Source of the DNA: Epiperipatus broadwayi
Lineage: Eukaryota; Onychophora; Udeonychophora; Euonychophora; Peripatidae
Direction: 5' to 3'
NCBI GenBank assembly: GCA_028023455.1
Contig: JAQFVV010000204.1
Span: 1,645,001-1,709,000 of the forward strand
Length of the DNA stretch: 64,000 bases
Below, in pieces: positions 12,152 through 25,217 of the stretch (position 1 is the stretch's first letter; every line of letters begins with the position of its first letter). A program made the translations under genes and the position numbers. The notes under the pieces are model-generated. The model saw nothing but the letters and a program-made list of their open reading frames with translations, did not search any database and was not told the origin of the DNA.

Positions 12152-14101
12152 TTAATGATAAATTACATTCATATCGGCCTTTCAAGCCAATTGTGCAAAT
12201 GCTTTGCGAGTGTTAAATAATAAATGAATACCCTCTGACCAATACAAGATATAGAATTTATGCAGGAATAAAAAAAATCCATCTTATTCCTACGACTCAA
12301 ATATTTATATATGAGCAAATCTGAAGTACTGGCACAGAAGGTGTGACAATATAACAGTCACTTTAAATTGCTATATACAATGTCTGAATGAATGATGCCG
12401 ATGAAATTTTCTAGAATTTACTAAGCATCATTCCAACTGAAACTTAATCATATATATAAATAAGCATTTATTTTTTTTATAGCATCTGTATACAATTTGT
12501 AATTACATTCATATCGGCCTTTCAAGCCAATTGTGCAAACACTTTGCGAGTGTTAAATAATAAATGAATACCCTCTGACCAATACAAGATATAGAATTTA
12601 TGCAGGAATAAAAAAAATCCCTCTTATTCCTAGAACTCAAATATTTATATATGAGCAAATATGAAGTACTGGCACAGAAGGTGTGACAATATAACAGTCA
12701 CTTTAAATTACTATATACAATGTCTGAATGAATGATGCCGATGAAATTTTCTAGAATTTACTAAGCGTCATTCCAACTGAAACTTAATCATATATATAAA
12801 TAAGCATTTATTTTTATAGCGTCTGTATACAATTTGTAATTACATTCATATCGGCCTTTCAAGCCAATTGTGCAAACGCTTTGCGAGTGTTAAATAATAA
12901 ATGAATACCCTCTGACCAATACAAGATATAGAATTTATGCAGGAATAAAAAGAATCCCTCTTATTCCTACGACTCAAATATTTATATATGAGCAAATCTG
13001 AAGTACTGGCACAGAAGGTGTGACAATATAACAGTCACTTTAAATTACTATATACAATGTCTGAATGAATGATGCCGATGAAATTTTCTAGAATTTACTA
13101 AGCGTCATTCCAACTGAAACTTAATCATATATATAAATAAGCATTTATTTTTATAGCGTCTGTATACAATTTGTAATTACATTCATATCGGCCTTTCAAG
13201 CCAATTGTGCAAATGCTTTGCGAGTGTTAAATAATAAATGAATACCCTCTGACCAATACAAGATATAGAATTTATGCAGGAATAAAAAGAATCCCTCTTA
13301 TTCCTACGACTCAAATATTTATATATGAGCAAATCTGAAGTACTGGCACAGAAGGTGTGACAATATAACAGTCACTTTAAATTACTATATACAATGTCTG
13401 AATGAATGATGCCGATGAAATTTTCTAGAATTTACTAAGCATCATTCCAACTGAAACTTAATCATATATATAAATAAGCATTTTTTTATAGCATCTGTAT
13501 ACAATTTGTAATTACATTCATATCGGCCAGTACTTCAGATTTGCTCATATATAAATATTTGAGTCGTAGGAATAAGAGGGATTCTTTTTATTCCTGCATA
13601 AATTCTATATCATGTATTGGTCAGAAAGTATTCATTTATTATTTAACACTCACAAAGCGTTTGCACAATTGGCTTGAAAGGCCGATATGAATGTAATTAC
13701 AAATTGTATACAGATGCTATAAAAAAAATAAATGCTTATTTATATATATGATTAAGTTTCAGTTGGAATGATGCTTAGTAAATTCTAGAAAATTTTATCG
13801 GCATCATTCATTCAGACATTGTATATAGTAATTTAAAGTGACTGTTATATTGTCACACCTTCTGTGCCAGTACTTCAGATTTGCTCATATATAAATATAT
13901 GAGTCGTAGTAATAAGAGAGATTCTTTTTTATTCCTGCATAAATTCTATATCTTGTATTGGTCAGAGGGTATTCATTTATTATTTAACACTTGCAAAGCA
14001 TTTGCACAATTGGCTTGAAAGACCGATATGAATGTAATTACAAATTGTATACAGACGCTATAAAAAAAATAAATGCTTATTTATATATTAATGATAAATT
14101 A
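12152..14101. mobile_element. ~340-bp tandem array with inverted tail, 14-bp TSD
   Basis: Four head-to-tail units start at about 12161, 12501, 12838 and 13175 (periods 335-340 bp). A fifth breaks after 19 bases at about 13529. The array then reverses orientation and runs for about 1.65 units to about 14087. The whole block is bounded by the direct repeat TTAATGATAAATTA (12152-12165 and 14088-14101), as expected for target-site duplication on integration. Each unit contains a stem GTGAC...GTCAC and an imperfect hairpin around aacgctttgcgagtgtt. There is no ORF. The flanking repeat argues that the whole array entered as one piece, rather than being a satellite that grew in place. Confidence 0.85.
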
Positions 14102-16322
14102 TAAATTAGGAACAAACAATAAAGTAATAATTATTTTGGATGTTGAAATTTTTTTTTTAAACTTTTTTATTGTTAATCACTATTTGTCTTAACCTTATTG
14201 TTTTTCTTAGTTTTTCTTTTTTCTGGCAATATATAGCATTTTGCTCTAACATTATTAAAATGGAAGTTATTGTGAAAATTGTCTCAAATCAGTTTTTTAA
14301 AAATTCAATATCAAGCCTAGATCCTTGATTTAATTAAAGAATGGCAGAGTAGAGAAAAAGATGCGATCTGGAAAATTTGATTCCCCTGCTTAATCTTTCC
14401 CAATGAACCATCTGTAGGAAGAAAGAGAAACTAACAACAGGTATACTTTAGAAAAGAAATCATTAAAAAAATGAATAGCTATTCCTATCACAGAAATAAC
14501 TTAAGGATTATCTAGATGTCTGAAATAATTATGTCATCTTCCAATGGTCCATCTATGTTGAACCAAGACAAGAAGATACTTTTAAAAAATCAACTTCAAA
14601 TGGTTTCAGAATCCATGCTTTCACTATTAGAGGTCATCATATATAGTGATTCAATCCATACAGAGATAAATAATAACATATCAGATAACTGCCAATTTTC
14701 AAAAAAAAAAGGATATTAAAGGTAATTGATCTGATTGTGTGCTTGTTTTTTAATTAAAATGCACACAGTTGATTTTAATTTTTGATTTATCAAGTTAATA
14801 GTAAGACATTAGGTATTATTTATTACATTTTTTTGTTGTTCTTTTAATTTAAATGCATTATGTATGTATGCTATATACATAATACACAATGAATATTTTA
14901 TATTAAATTTATTACCATTTGTTTCCATGAAAACCATTCATAGGTATCTACATAATGTATTGATATTATTGTTAAAGTATATTTATTTTTCTTTCAATAA
15001 ATAATTTATGGCTTCATCATAAGATACATTTGAAAGGTAGACCATTATATCAATATTTTACACATACACACACACATATATATATATCATATGTGTGTAT
15101 TTCTTTATATGGGAGACTGGAAATTGTTATTTTTTGATTCATGAAAGTTTAGTGTATAAAAATATGTATTAGGGAGAGTATAGTTTAATGAAAACTTATT
15201 AACTTTTCAGAGTTAACTGTAGCATAGTTAAATATATTATTTCTTTTGTCCATAATTGAAGACCCCTTATAAAGAATTACTGTAAGAAGTTTGCATTTAC
15301 ATTTTATAGAGAAGTGTAGTTTAAAAAGGGTATACCCATATTTAGCACAGTATGATCATAATATTGATATTGGTTTTTTTTTGATTGAAAAGTAAATGTG
15401 ATCCTACCTTGAAGAACGTATCTATGATTTTGAACCATACTATTTTAAAAAAAATATTATTATTTATTTAATTATTATTGCATCTTTATGTTAAAGAATA
15501 AGTGGCCCTCACTTAGATACAAACATCACTCAATATATATTGTTAACAAATGTGAATATTAATGATATTGAAGTAAAGTGAAAACTTAAATGCAGTGATC
15601 ATTGAAGGAATTCTCATGTTTAAGAATGCTAAGAAAAATGATAGACATTTTTTATCATATAATGACAATCAGTATAATCAGAATTAATGTAGTTGACAAA
15701 TATAAATTTTAAAGATTTCAATTTTAGTGTACTGCTCTATAATTAGGGTTAACAAAAATACTGTGCTAGATATCAAACTGAAAAACATTTATTCTTACAT
15801 CAATAGATTACATTTTTAAAAGCTAATGAGATATTTTATATTGATATGAAAATATTTTAATCATTTTTAAAATAATATTTCAGAAATTTAGATGAATTTG
15901 TTAAAATAATTATAACTATATTGATAAAATTAAAACATATCTTTGTAATCTTAAAAACAGAAATAGTGCTAATTTTAATAAAACAGATTTTAATAATATT
16001 ACCTTGTTTTAAAACTATAACAATTTTTTAGAAGTATATGGATCAATAAAGTTGTACCAACTGATTTTAAAAATGCTTTTATTGTTTAAATTTGTAAAAA
16101 AAAGATACAAAAACACTGCAGTAATAATCCATAGAAGTTATTCACTTCAGACAGTATTTTGAAAGATTTTATTGAATAGATTGTTTTTAGCACTAGATGA
16201 GTCCTTTCCAGAAATCAATGTACTTTTTAAAAATTAAAAAGCATTATAGACATTGTTAATTGCCAGTCAAGATATTACTTAAATCTTAACAAGATAGTTG
16301 ATTCAATTAATAAAAAAATTAA
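14102..16322. other. AT-rich DNA without recognised gene
   Basis: It contains a diverged copy of the dispersed repeat found near 291-411 (about 15466-15588) and a short TA/CA microsatellite near 15060-15100. A 67-codon frame at 14516-14719 is not convincing as a gene. Confidence 0.55.
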
Positions 16323-16326
16323 TTAA

Positions 16327-16509
16327 ACAGCCAAAACTCTCCATATAGTAGTCCCACACTCCTCACTGACAAAGGCCACAAGCCAGAAACTAATTTGGGA
16401 TATTGAATGAGTAGGCACTAGATGGGGATTTTAGGCACAAGCCTTCTGGCATCCATTGATTACTCTGGTTGGCACAGGATGGCACTACTATATGGAGAGT
16501 TTTGTCTGT
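16327..16509. mobile_element. 183-bp MITE with TTAA target duplication
   Basis: Terminal inverted repeats of 26 bp read ACAGCCAAAACTCTCCATAT on the left and the complement of ACAGACAAAACTCTCCATAT on the right, with one mismatch. TTAA tetranucleotides flank both ends (16323-16326 and 16510-16513). No ORF is present. TTAA duplication is characteristic of piggyBac-type transposases, but the TIR does not start with the usual CCC, so the superfamily is uncertain. Confidence 0.85.
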
Positions 16510-16513
16510 TTAA

Positions 16514-18596
16514 TAACAGTTGTGGGCTGCATAAAAGATGGTGATCATGTAATAGAAAAATTGCTGGTTATGGTTGAATGAACTGTTTATTCATACTTTA
16601 TATGACAGTAAAAAAGCATTATTATTGGTGATAGAAATTATGAGCCATTAAAATGCAGACTGGAGTTAAACAAAGATGTCACCAATTGCAATTTTATTTT
16701 CTAGTTTTTGTAGCAGTGAATCTTGAAACAATTTATAGACCATCAAGTGAAATAGGTATTAGTTGTAACAATTTAAATTTTAATGATTTTCTAAATAATA
16801 TTTTATTAGACATATATATATAACCCTTAAATAAGCTTTGGAAGCACTAATTTATAGTAAATGCAATGATTCGTAAAATCATATAGGATTAGACAATGGT
16901 CCTAAAAAAAGACAGATTTTAAATCAACCATGAATTGGTTTGCATTTTAAATTTACAAAATAGAGTTAATATCTAATAGTGTTAACACCTCTACAAATAA
17001 GTATCAAATATGTAAACACGGAAAATTCATCAACTGATAATCTCATGACACTTGGAGGGATAGTCTCTAAAATAATAGTTATAATGAGTGCATTGTCCTC
17101 TAATATCAAAACTTATTATTATCAAATGGCAAATGAATACTCAAGGATATTGCATTTATTTAACTGATAATCCAGAGGTATATCTAAGTGTTAAATATTT
17201 AACAATGTTGTAATATTCTATCCTTATATATTTGACATTTGGTGTTTTATTTGTAGAGATATTAAAATTAGTAGAATTTAATTATATCTTGTAAGTTTAA
17301 GTATAAGGCAATTCAAATGAAACTACATAAGCATCTTAGCTGATTAAAAATTCGAATGAAATTTTGTGGATTTATTTCATTAAGTATTATATATTTATCA
17401 GTTCTGTAAGATTATATCTTTATATACTGTATATGAACAATGTGTGTACATGCGTTTTATCTTTTGAAATAAATTTCATTTGAAAAACATCGTACATATG
17501 TATTTAAGCTTGGAAATATTAAAATAGTGTAAATATGAAATGGTTTAAATTGTAAGTTTTATGTAGATCATAAACATAAGAACAAAACACGTACTATTTT
17601 AAAAATGGGTTAAAAACCTACTGAAGCGTATTATTTTATTTCGGAGTTTTATAGTTATTTATAGTTGCGTAGAAAAACTTATAAATGTAAAGCCATGTGA
17701 GTTTACATTAACTTTTTAGAAAACCAGCCACTCGTAAATTACAAAAAAAAAAAAAAACAAATTGAAGATTCTTCTTTGGTAAACTCATACAAATTCAAAA
17801 TTAAGTTCTAGTTTTATTAAGTTTGCTTCTTTTTTTTTAAGTGCAACTTTTTTTTTTTAAGGCAGATTTAAAATTAGAATTTTGTGTTTTTGAAAAAGTG
17901 TTCGCATTATTGCCGTCAACTCATGCTCTCTTTCTACTTCTCTTTTTCTATAATATATATATAAGTATAAAAATTTTAAATGAAAATATATCGTAAATAA
18001 TATGCTTATATAAAAAATAATTAATATACATACATATACTAACAGTAGCACAGTTCTATGGCTACATAATTGAAATCAATCATCGTCGACTTAGGATTTT
18101 AATTTGATTGGAATATTAAATTTTTTTTACAGATATATTTTCATGCAAGTTTATATGTAGATATTTTTTGGAAGCTATGTTCGAATTGCATTATAGTGGG
18201 ATATTTAAGACTGATTTATATATTATAATTTGATAGCATATATATATATCAAACCATAAGCACACACTACTAATTGATTATCATATGTAAACCACATCAT
18301 TCAACCAATGCTTAAAATTAACCTATACAATATTAGCAATCTGTTGTTAAGCTAACACTCAGATAATAAATTAAATTCCACTTATCAGAATTTAAGATCT
18401 TAAATAAAACTTGAGTGACATCACACCATTTAAACAGATTGATATTAAAACTGCTTTAAAATGGGATATATTTTTTGTATATATAATTATCAAGTTTAAT
18501 TATGTGTGGATTCAAAAATTATATTTATTTAAATTATATTTATAATAACTTTCAGCCCTTGAAATGTTTATGTTCGTGCGTATATATATATATATG
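16514..18596. other. AT-rich DNA without recognised gene
   Basis: Only short, low-complexity frames, poly(A)/poly(T) runs and short TA repeats are seen. Confidence 0.55.
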
Positions 18597-18740
18597 ACAG
18601 TATAGATTTCAATTGTATTTATATACTGGACTATTACCATCATATAGTATTGAGTATTGAATTTTAAAGAATTTAACTTTATTGACATTTTTAAAGTACA
18701 TTCAACTGTTAGTAATAGTATAGAATTTGGTGTATGCACA

Positions 18741-18776
18741 ACGTTTCGAGAGGTATTATTCTCCTCTCTTCTTCAG
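18741..18776 (-). ncRNA. Hammerhead-like motif in the left SINE arm
   Basis: The minus strand reads CTGAAGA, one A, a 6-bp stem (GAGAGG with CCTCTC) around a nine-base loop, then GAAACGTT. This matches the CUGANGA / stem II / GAAA order of a hammerhead core, with a minimal stem III as in ribozymes known from Penelope-like elements. It departs from the canonical form by the extra A after the first box and a weak stem I. Activity is unproven. Confidence 0.45.
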
Positions 18777-18964
18777 GGGTAGCTGGCCTGACCAGTGACA
18801 ATACTAGCATAGCAATCAAACCCGGATCCTTAGATTCTTGAATATTGAATTTTTAAGGTAATGCTTTAACCAATTGTCATTACCTTAAAAATTCAATATT
18901 CAAGAATCTAAGGGGCCAAATTTGATTCTTATGCCAGTACTATCACTAGTCAGGCCAACAACAC

Positions 18965-18998
18965 CTGAAGAAGAGAGGAGAATAATACCTCTCAAAAC
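18965..18998 (+). ncRNA. Degenerate hammerhead-like motif, right SINE arm
   Basis: The inverted counterpart keeps CTGAAGA and the GAGAGG/CCTCTC stem, but the GAAAC box reads AAAAC. It is therefore presumably inactive. Confidence 0.4.
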
Positions 18999-19172
18999 CT
19001 TATTCCTATACTAACTTGTGTGCTATTACTAAGTTTTGAATGTACTTTAAAATTTGAAATAAAGTTAAATTTTTCTAAAGACATTCAATACTCAATACTA
19101 GATGATGGAATATGTAAGTACAACTAAAATATCATCATCACAAATCATCAGGAAATCACAGTATAGATTTCA

Positions 19173-21299
19173 GTTTTCCATATATATTATTACATGCTTA
19201 TTGCTCTGATATTTTATTTGAATGTTAATCATTATTTGTCTGATAGTAAAAGTTTCATGTTGTTGTTGCTAAAGATGATAATACCAGAAATTAAAAAACA
19301 GATCAGCTCTCACATAATTTAGTTATAAGTGATTTAATCCAATAAAAAATAATAGAAAGTGAAAATAATAGTAAATGATGAATAATTAATTTGATTTTTG
19401 ATTTTGATTGGCATGCTTTATATTTTTCCACAAGAATAGAAGTTTCATTAATACCTAGTCATTTTTAAATTTTTACTAAACATGGAAGAAGTATCTGTCA
19501 CATTTAGATAAGATTTTAGTTTGGGAAAAACCTATAGCAAGATCAGTATTGAGAACATGTTGTTTAATTTCTATTAATAATTATGATCATTTGTTTCATT
19601 GATTACCATCTTAATCTTTTTTAGCAAATTCATGTGACTATGTCCACATACAAAATATTTATAAAGCCCACAAGAGATTTTAAAAATATCAAAAAGAATT
19701 GACTCTGAATTTTGTCTAAAGTATTGCCAGTTTTATGATTGGTTGTTAGAATTGTTTTAATTTTATAGTACTATAAACTATGCTGAATTTTGTCAATTGG
19801 TCTTTTTATTTAAGAAATGAAAGTCTTAATTATAGGATTGTAGATGATATCATTTTAAAATATTGTTTCATTATAGTAGTTAGCATTTGTTATAATTTAA
19901 ACTTTGTATTCAATTGATAATAAGATATCACAAATAAAATTAACTTGTTTGTTTTTTCAAGAAAATTCTTAACAGGCACTAACAAAAGCTATCATGCTAT
20001 AGAAAATATTGGATGATGATGCCAGAAGATTTTCAATGTGTACGTATATTTAAGCAATCAACATCCCATTTTAAAGCAAAAATATCCAGAAAAATACATT
20101 TGCCATTAGTTTCTATTTCAATATTAATATGATATATGAATCAAGATGTTAAATTAAAAAATTCATTAATCTTTCTTTTCTTTTGTCATATGACAAAAAT
20201 ATCATCTCTATTTCTAAGCCAACTGAAGATTTATATGTTACTAATTTATTTCTAAGACAACTGAAGATTTATATGTTACTAATTTAGTTTTTAAAGATCA
20301 CATGAAAAATTTCGTTAAAATGCTGAAAATTGTTAAATGTATCAGAATTTCAAAAATATACATAATAATCCATCTGATCATGTGATTTCCTTATCAATGC
20401 ATTATTTCTCCAATAATTTTTATATATTTACCAATTTACAGTAAATTTTATTTGTTTTAAAATAAAACAATTTTTTTACATAAGGGCATATAGTTTGATA
20501 TATTTATTGTCTTAAAGTAACTATATATACAGAAGTGTTACCAATGTCTTTTATGTAAAAAAAACATTTATTACTTATGCACAATCAATGATCAGCTGGT
20601 TTAGCCTGATAAAACATAATATTGTAAGGAGTAAGTCTACTCTGGTGCAATGATTCCCTGAGTGGTAACATTTAATATTATTTTGGATTTTTTAGTGTAC
20701 TATTAAAATATGTAAAAGAGATATCATTTCATAAGATGATAATTATAACTTGTTAAAAAAAATTGAACTCAAACCAACTATATCTAAGTATTGAAAGTAA
20801 TTATAGAAAATAAAACTAATGAAATTAAGTTGCCATTTTGCTCTGGGTTTGTAGATTTTTAAAAAGAATTTGATTATGTCAGCATTTTCACAGTGATTAA
20901 AACATTGTGCTATCAAAATATACACCCAAAATCTATCATATTCTAAAGTACAATATACACCCAAAATCTATCATATTCTAAAGAATATTTATCATAATTC
21001 AATTCAGAGATTAGGTTACATAGTAACACTAAAAATATTAACATTGATAATGTGTATAATAGGATGATTCCATATTTCCAAAACATTTTACAGCATCTCT
21101 ACAAAAAATATTTAATGAATTAAAATGGAATGTCTAAGAAAATAAAAATACATGGGTATTATCCAAGTCATTTAGAGTTCTTACTGAATGATCTCACACT
21201 TCAACACTTAACAGAAGTTTAATACAGAAAAGAAATTGAAAATAAAATATTTAGATAGGAAAGCAAGTAGGTGTCACTGATATCATTGATACTAATCAT
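19173..21299. other. AT-rich DNA with small tandem duplications
   Basis: No gene is seen. A 39-bp duplication (about 20210-20287) contains gaagatttatatgttactaa, and a 36-bp duplication (about 20916-20986) contains atacacccaaaatctatcat. Both are local replication-slippage-like repeats. Confidence 0.6.
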
Positions 21300-22041
21300 T
21301 TTGTCGTCTACTTGTTTTTTTAGTATATATGATTAAAAACTTCGAGCATCAATTTTCCTTCCTATCATTATAAAAATAAATCATAATAAAAAGGTGGGAC
21401 CCCAAACTACTACCATATTATCTAATATAAATCAATCTTCAAATATGTTGAAAACCAATAATTATGATTTACTAAATTCTAAATTAACAAGCAAGCATAT
21501 GTAAACAATAATTTTTAATTTTTTTCTTATATTGATATCAAATGATTACTCTTTGAAAGGAAAAGATGGATTGGATTAATAAATAACAACCATTCTCATC
21601 AAAAAATAGTCATAGATATCTAAATAAATTAATTTCTATTTTTACATTTTCTTGCTGAATAAACTGTAATAAATGCGAATTAATCTGTTAAACATGTGAT
21701 TGCAAATTAAAGATGGTCATTTATGTTTTTCTTTAACCATTTATCAATTTATCACATGCTCAATGCAATAAAGATAGTATATGAATATCCTTAAAGTAGA
21801 ATATTGGGTGTTTTCTTCTTAAGCTTGAATTCTGAGGTAAATTGAATTTAGGGATGGAGAAGAAGGATGTGTGTAGTTGGAACTATCTGAGATATGTTCA
21901 TATGCAAGCACATTATTTCTCTGGATTGAAATCAGGATGGTATTAGCCTAGAAGTTTAGGAACCCTAGATATGCTTTCTCATCCACTCTGATAGTCCATC
22001 AAGTATAACACTATTCAAGGTCAAGACCCATTCCATTACAT
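21300..22041 (+). repeat. 5' LTR of the ancient element
   Basis: It aligns with 25218-25863 through shared segments such as tatatatgattaaaaacttc, atatgttcatatgcaagcac and tagaagtttaggaa. It retains about 100 bp near 21755-21850 that the 3' copy has lost. Outer edges are approximate. Confidence 0.7.
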
Positions 22042-22461
22042 ATGATGCATCCAGACATAGGATCCAAATCTTATATTGATATTATAATTCAATACTCTCA
22101 ATGATTAAAATTAAAAAATTTAAATATATTCCGTTACATTTTTTTATAATGTGATGAATTGAAATTGGGTAGTGAAAAACTACTGACAATTAAAATTGAG
22201 TAAAATAGTAGGTAGTCAATCAATTATAAAAATTAAATAGTAAGATATAAAAGTAGTAAAGATGAAAAGTTGAGTGAAATAACAACTTACTTAAAACCAA
22301 AATGTTTAGTGAATACAGTAAAAATATACCAACAGTAGATCTTCTCATAATGTTTCTTAATGTAGTTTGATAAACATAAATGTTAATATCTGAAAATAAA
22401 AGCTTAGTAAAGTAACTTAAAAAAAAAAGTAAAGAGTTATATAAACTCAAGGATAAAGTAG

Positions 22462-24200
22462 ATGATCACTAGAAGTAAAATAAAAACTATACAGTCTAAA
22501 AATATTAATGAAGGAAAGGATAAAAATGAAGTAGGTGGTGATAATAATGGAAGCAAAGTAGATATTTCTTTTCTAAAAAATCTAGAAGAAGAACAAAACA
22601 TTGATGTATCTAGGGGAACTGTAGCAGAAAACAGCCAATCATGAGAAACAGCAATGATTCCAGAAAAACAAGGAGAAGAGAAAGCAAATGCAAATGATGT
22701 CTTACTTAATCAATTGATGATGGTGATGCAGCAAATTTCAGCTTTATAATGTTTAATTTGCAATATAAAATTTGAATTAAAGATGGACATCAATATTTAA
22801 TTGTTAAAATCAATGATAGTTATTGATAAAAAGGACAACAAATGTGAGCAAAGATTTGAGAAATTTGAAAAGAAAATTAAAAGCAAATTAGAAACCAAAT
22901 TCATAGAAATAAAACAAACCTATGATAACTTCAAATTTAAAATAGAATAAAATCAAAAGGAATACAGATAAAGATCAATACACAAATAAAAAATTTACAG
23001 ATAGAAATGAACGAGTCTAAAAAAAAAAAAAAAACAGTAAGTGGAAAATTCATGAAAAAAAATTTAATTCAGATGACAATGATCATAAATGTATCAATAT
23101 TAGGCAAGGTTTATCTGGAACAAAGCTAACACAAAATAAAATTAATGTTGGCAAACTAATTCAAAACCACAATAATCTTCTAAACCATTTAGAAAGTATT
23201 AACATCTTTATGAATCAAAATTTTTAAATGTGAATAAAAGAAAAACAAATCCAATATCCTCAAAACTTTAAATTTATAGAATGGGAACAGAAAGTAGCAA
23301 CAGAAAAACTAAATCTAATTTTAAAAAAAGTTAATAGGATTGATAATAAACAAAATAAAGCACAATATCAATAAGAGACCTATAGGAAAATAGAAGATAT
23401 ACCCCAAGTCTATAATAATGATGAAACTATTTTCAATCAAACTAAAGAAGGCCTAAATAATCAAACAATACAGCCTCTTATGAGTATCCAAAGTGGATTT
23501 ATTACTAATAATAACATATCATTCAGACAAATATCATAAACCAATTTGTCAACCTCAAAATATTCAAAGGTTTTACAAATGAAGCCCCAATCGAACACTT
23601 GAGAAGCCTAAATCTATACTTTTCTGTCAATACCAACTTATCCAAAGGCAAGAAATTAATAGTGTCATATAGTCATTCACAAGGTGACCTATTTTTCATA
23701 GTGGGAATCATTGTTTCAAATACTAACCACCTTTAACAATTATCAAACTTTGTTAATTAAAAATTTATGGAATAATGATTGTTAGTAGGCTTTACTGTAT
23801 CAGATACAATAGGAAAAATATGGGTGCCCCTGGAGAAACATTAACCAAATTTTTCAAGAGACAAGTAGCAAAATTAAAAACTCTGAACACTTATCACCTC
23901 ATCCAGAGTCAAATTATAAAAATTGTTAAATACAATCTACTTTAAACATAGAATAATCCTTACTTGAACAAATAGCAAACTTGCTAAACAATATTGATAC
24001 AAATAACCATAATATAACAAAAAATTTCCTGAAAAAAGAAGAGGAAGTGTCAATTAATGTAACAAATTATAAAAGAAAAAGCAAATAATAACTATCTTCA
24101 TCATTGGAAGAGAAAATCAGTAAAAAATGATGATGTCATGAATACCAGAATGGATGATAAATATTGTGATGACCCAAATCCCATCAACAGGACCTTAAAA
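22462..24200 (+). pseudogene. Decayed gag of the ancient LTR element
   Basis: The first 60 codons (22462-22644) start with MITRSKIK and end at a TGA. Coding traces then continue in shifting frames. Near 22830-22940 a coiled-coil segment contains CEQRFEKFEKKIKSKLETKF. Near 23545-23660 a capsid-like segment contains NLKIFKGFTNEAPIEHLRSL, matching the Gag at 35800 (LKVFKGDYDENPIEYLSALE). Near 23825-23930 GETLTKFFKRQVAKLKTL matches the next part of that Gag (GSLTQFFRMQTAKLKMLTAY). The order and content make it a homologous gag with many stops and frameshifts. Confidence 0.7.
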
Positions 24201-25217
24201 AACTAACAGAAACAGTTAAAGCTTGGATACAATAAAAAACCACCTTGTTGTAGTTATTTGCAGTACATATATAGAAATGACCTTCTTTTTAAAAGATCAG
24301 ATCAAAAACTTATCGACTAAATAATGTGTATATTTGGAAGCCACAATTGAACTTGTCATTTGAAGATAAAGGTCAGCAACCATCAAAGTAAAACTTAAAC
24401 TAGAAGACCTCATTGAAGATTGATAAAAGTTAAAATTAAAGCAGATAGATTTAAATTCAGCAAACTAAGAAATTTTAAATTAGACAACTCAGAAATTGCA
24501 TTAAATTTGATACTTCAAGAAAATTTTTAATATTTAGTCGGAGAGCTATACTAACTCTAAATTGAGATTCCAAAAAACCAAGATCTATCTATTCGACAAA
24601 CTCAAAGACTCTCATTAACTACTTAAACAGATACACATATAACCATGTGCTTCTAAATATAATTATCTCATGGGAAAATATTCATCACTCATGGAGCTGT
24701 AACTGGCAAACAAATTCAACTCAAACCAGCATTTATTCATCTATTCTGAAGACCCTACCCACTTTATTACTTGGATCTAAAAATATCAACTTAATTATTC
24801 AAAGCACACTATACAGGAAGGGAAATTTGGATCACTATCATGCACATTCCAAGACATTTGAACACCATCAATTGGATTATGAACTGTAAAAATAAAAACA
24901 CATATAACTCATTTAGGACATTTTTCTTTATGGAATCTTGATTTACCTTAGGTTGATCTCATATGATTAATTTCATGTATCTATTTATTTTTTCCTTTAC
25001 TATAGATTAAGGAGGATATATATTCTAGATATACTAGAAAGGGTGAAATATTACTAGCTTAATTTTAAATTGAAATAAAATATAGGATCAGGAATGAACT
25101 TGCTTGTGGATCAATTTGATCATCACCAGGGTTTGAGGTAAGTCTTTATATTTTTCAACATTAAATACCAACACTTATACAATTCACTATTATTTATTGT
25201 TTGTTTATTGATATATT
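24201..25217 (+). other. Residual internal region, no intact domain
   Basis: An 80-codon frame at 24647-24889 may be debris of a downstream reading frame, but no RT, protease or integrase motif is visible. Confidence 0.45.

Larger units (their letters stand above)
18612..19157. mobile_element. Palindromic tRNA-SINE-like element, 15-bp TSD
   Basis: Two long inverted arms (about 18638-18862 and 18880-19108) meet at a short central loop. The 15-bp direct repeat acagtatagatttca flanks the block (18597-18611 and 19158-19172), as in retroposed insertions. Reading outward from the centre on the minus strand there is a tRNA-like promoter head: an A-box-like TTGGTTAAAGCA and a B-box-like GGGTTTGATTGC. 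These are followed by a hairpin segment with a hammerhead-like core. The plus arm carries a mutated second copy. A partner lies at 25862-26309. Confidence 0.75.

Noticed and set aside
12161-14087. CRISPR array or hammerhead retrozyme
   Set aside because: Units are 340 bp with no alternating spacer, so it is not a CRISPR. No CUGANGA/GAAA pair in the right order was found on either strand of the unit, so a retrozyme label is not supported.
14516-14719. 67-codon frame ending near a good splice donor
   Set aside because: It ends in a poly(A)-coded lysine run, the stop comes just before the possible donor, and no clear acceptor or family match was seen.
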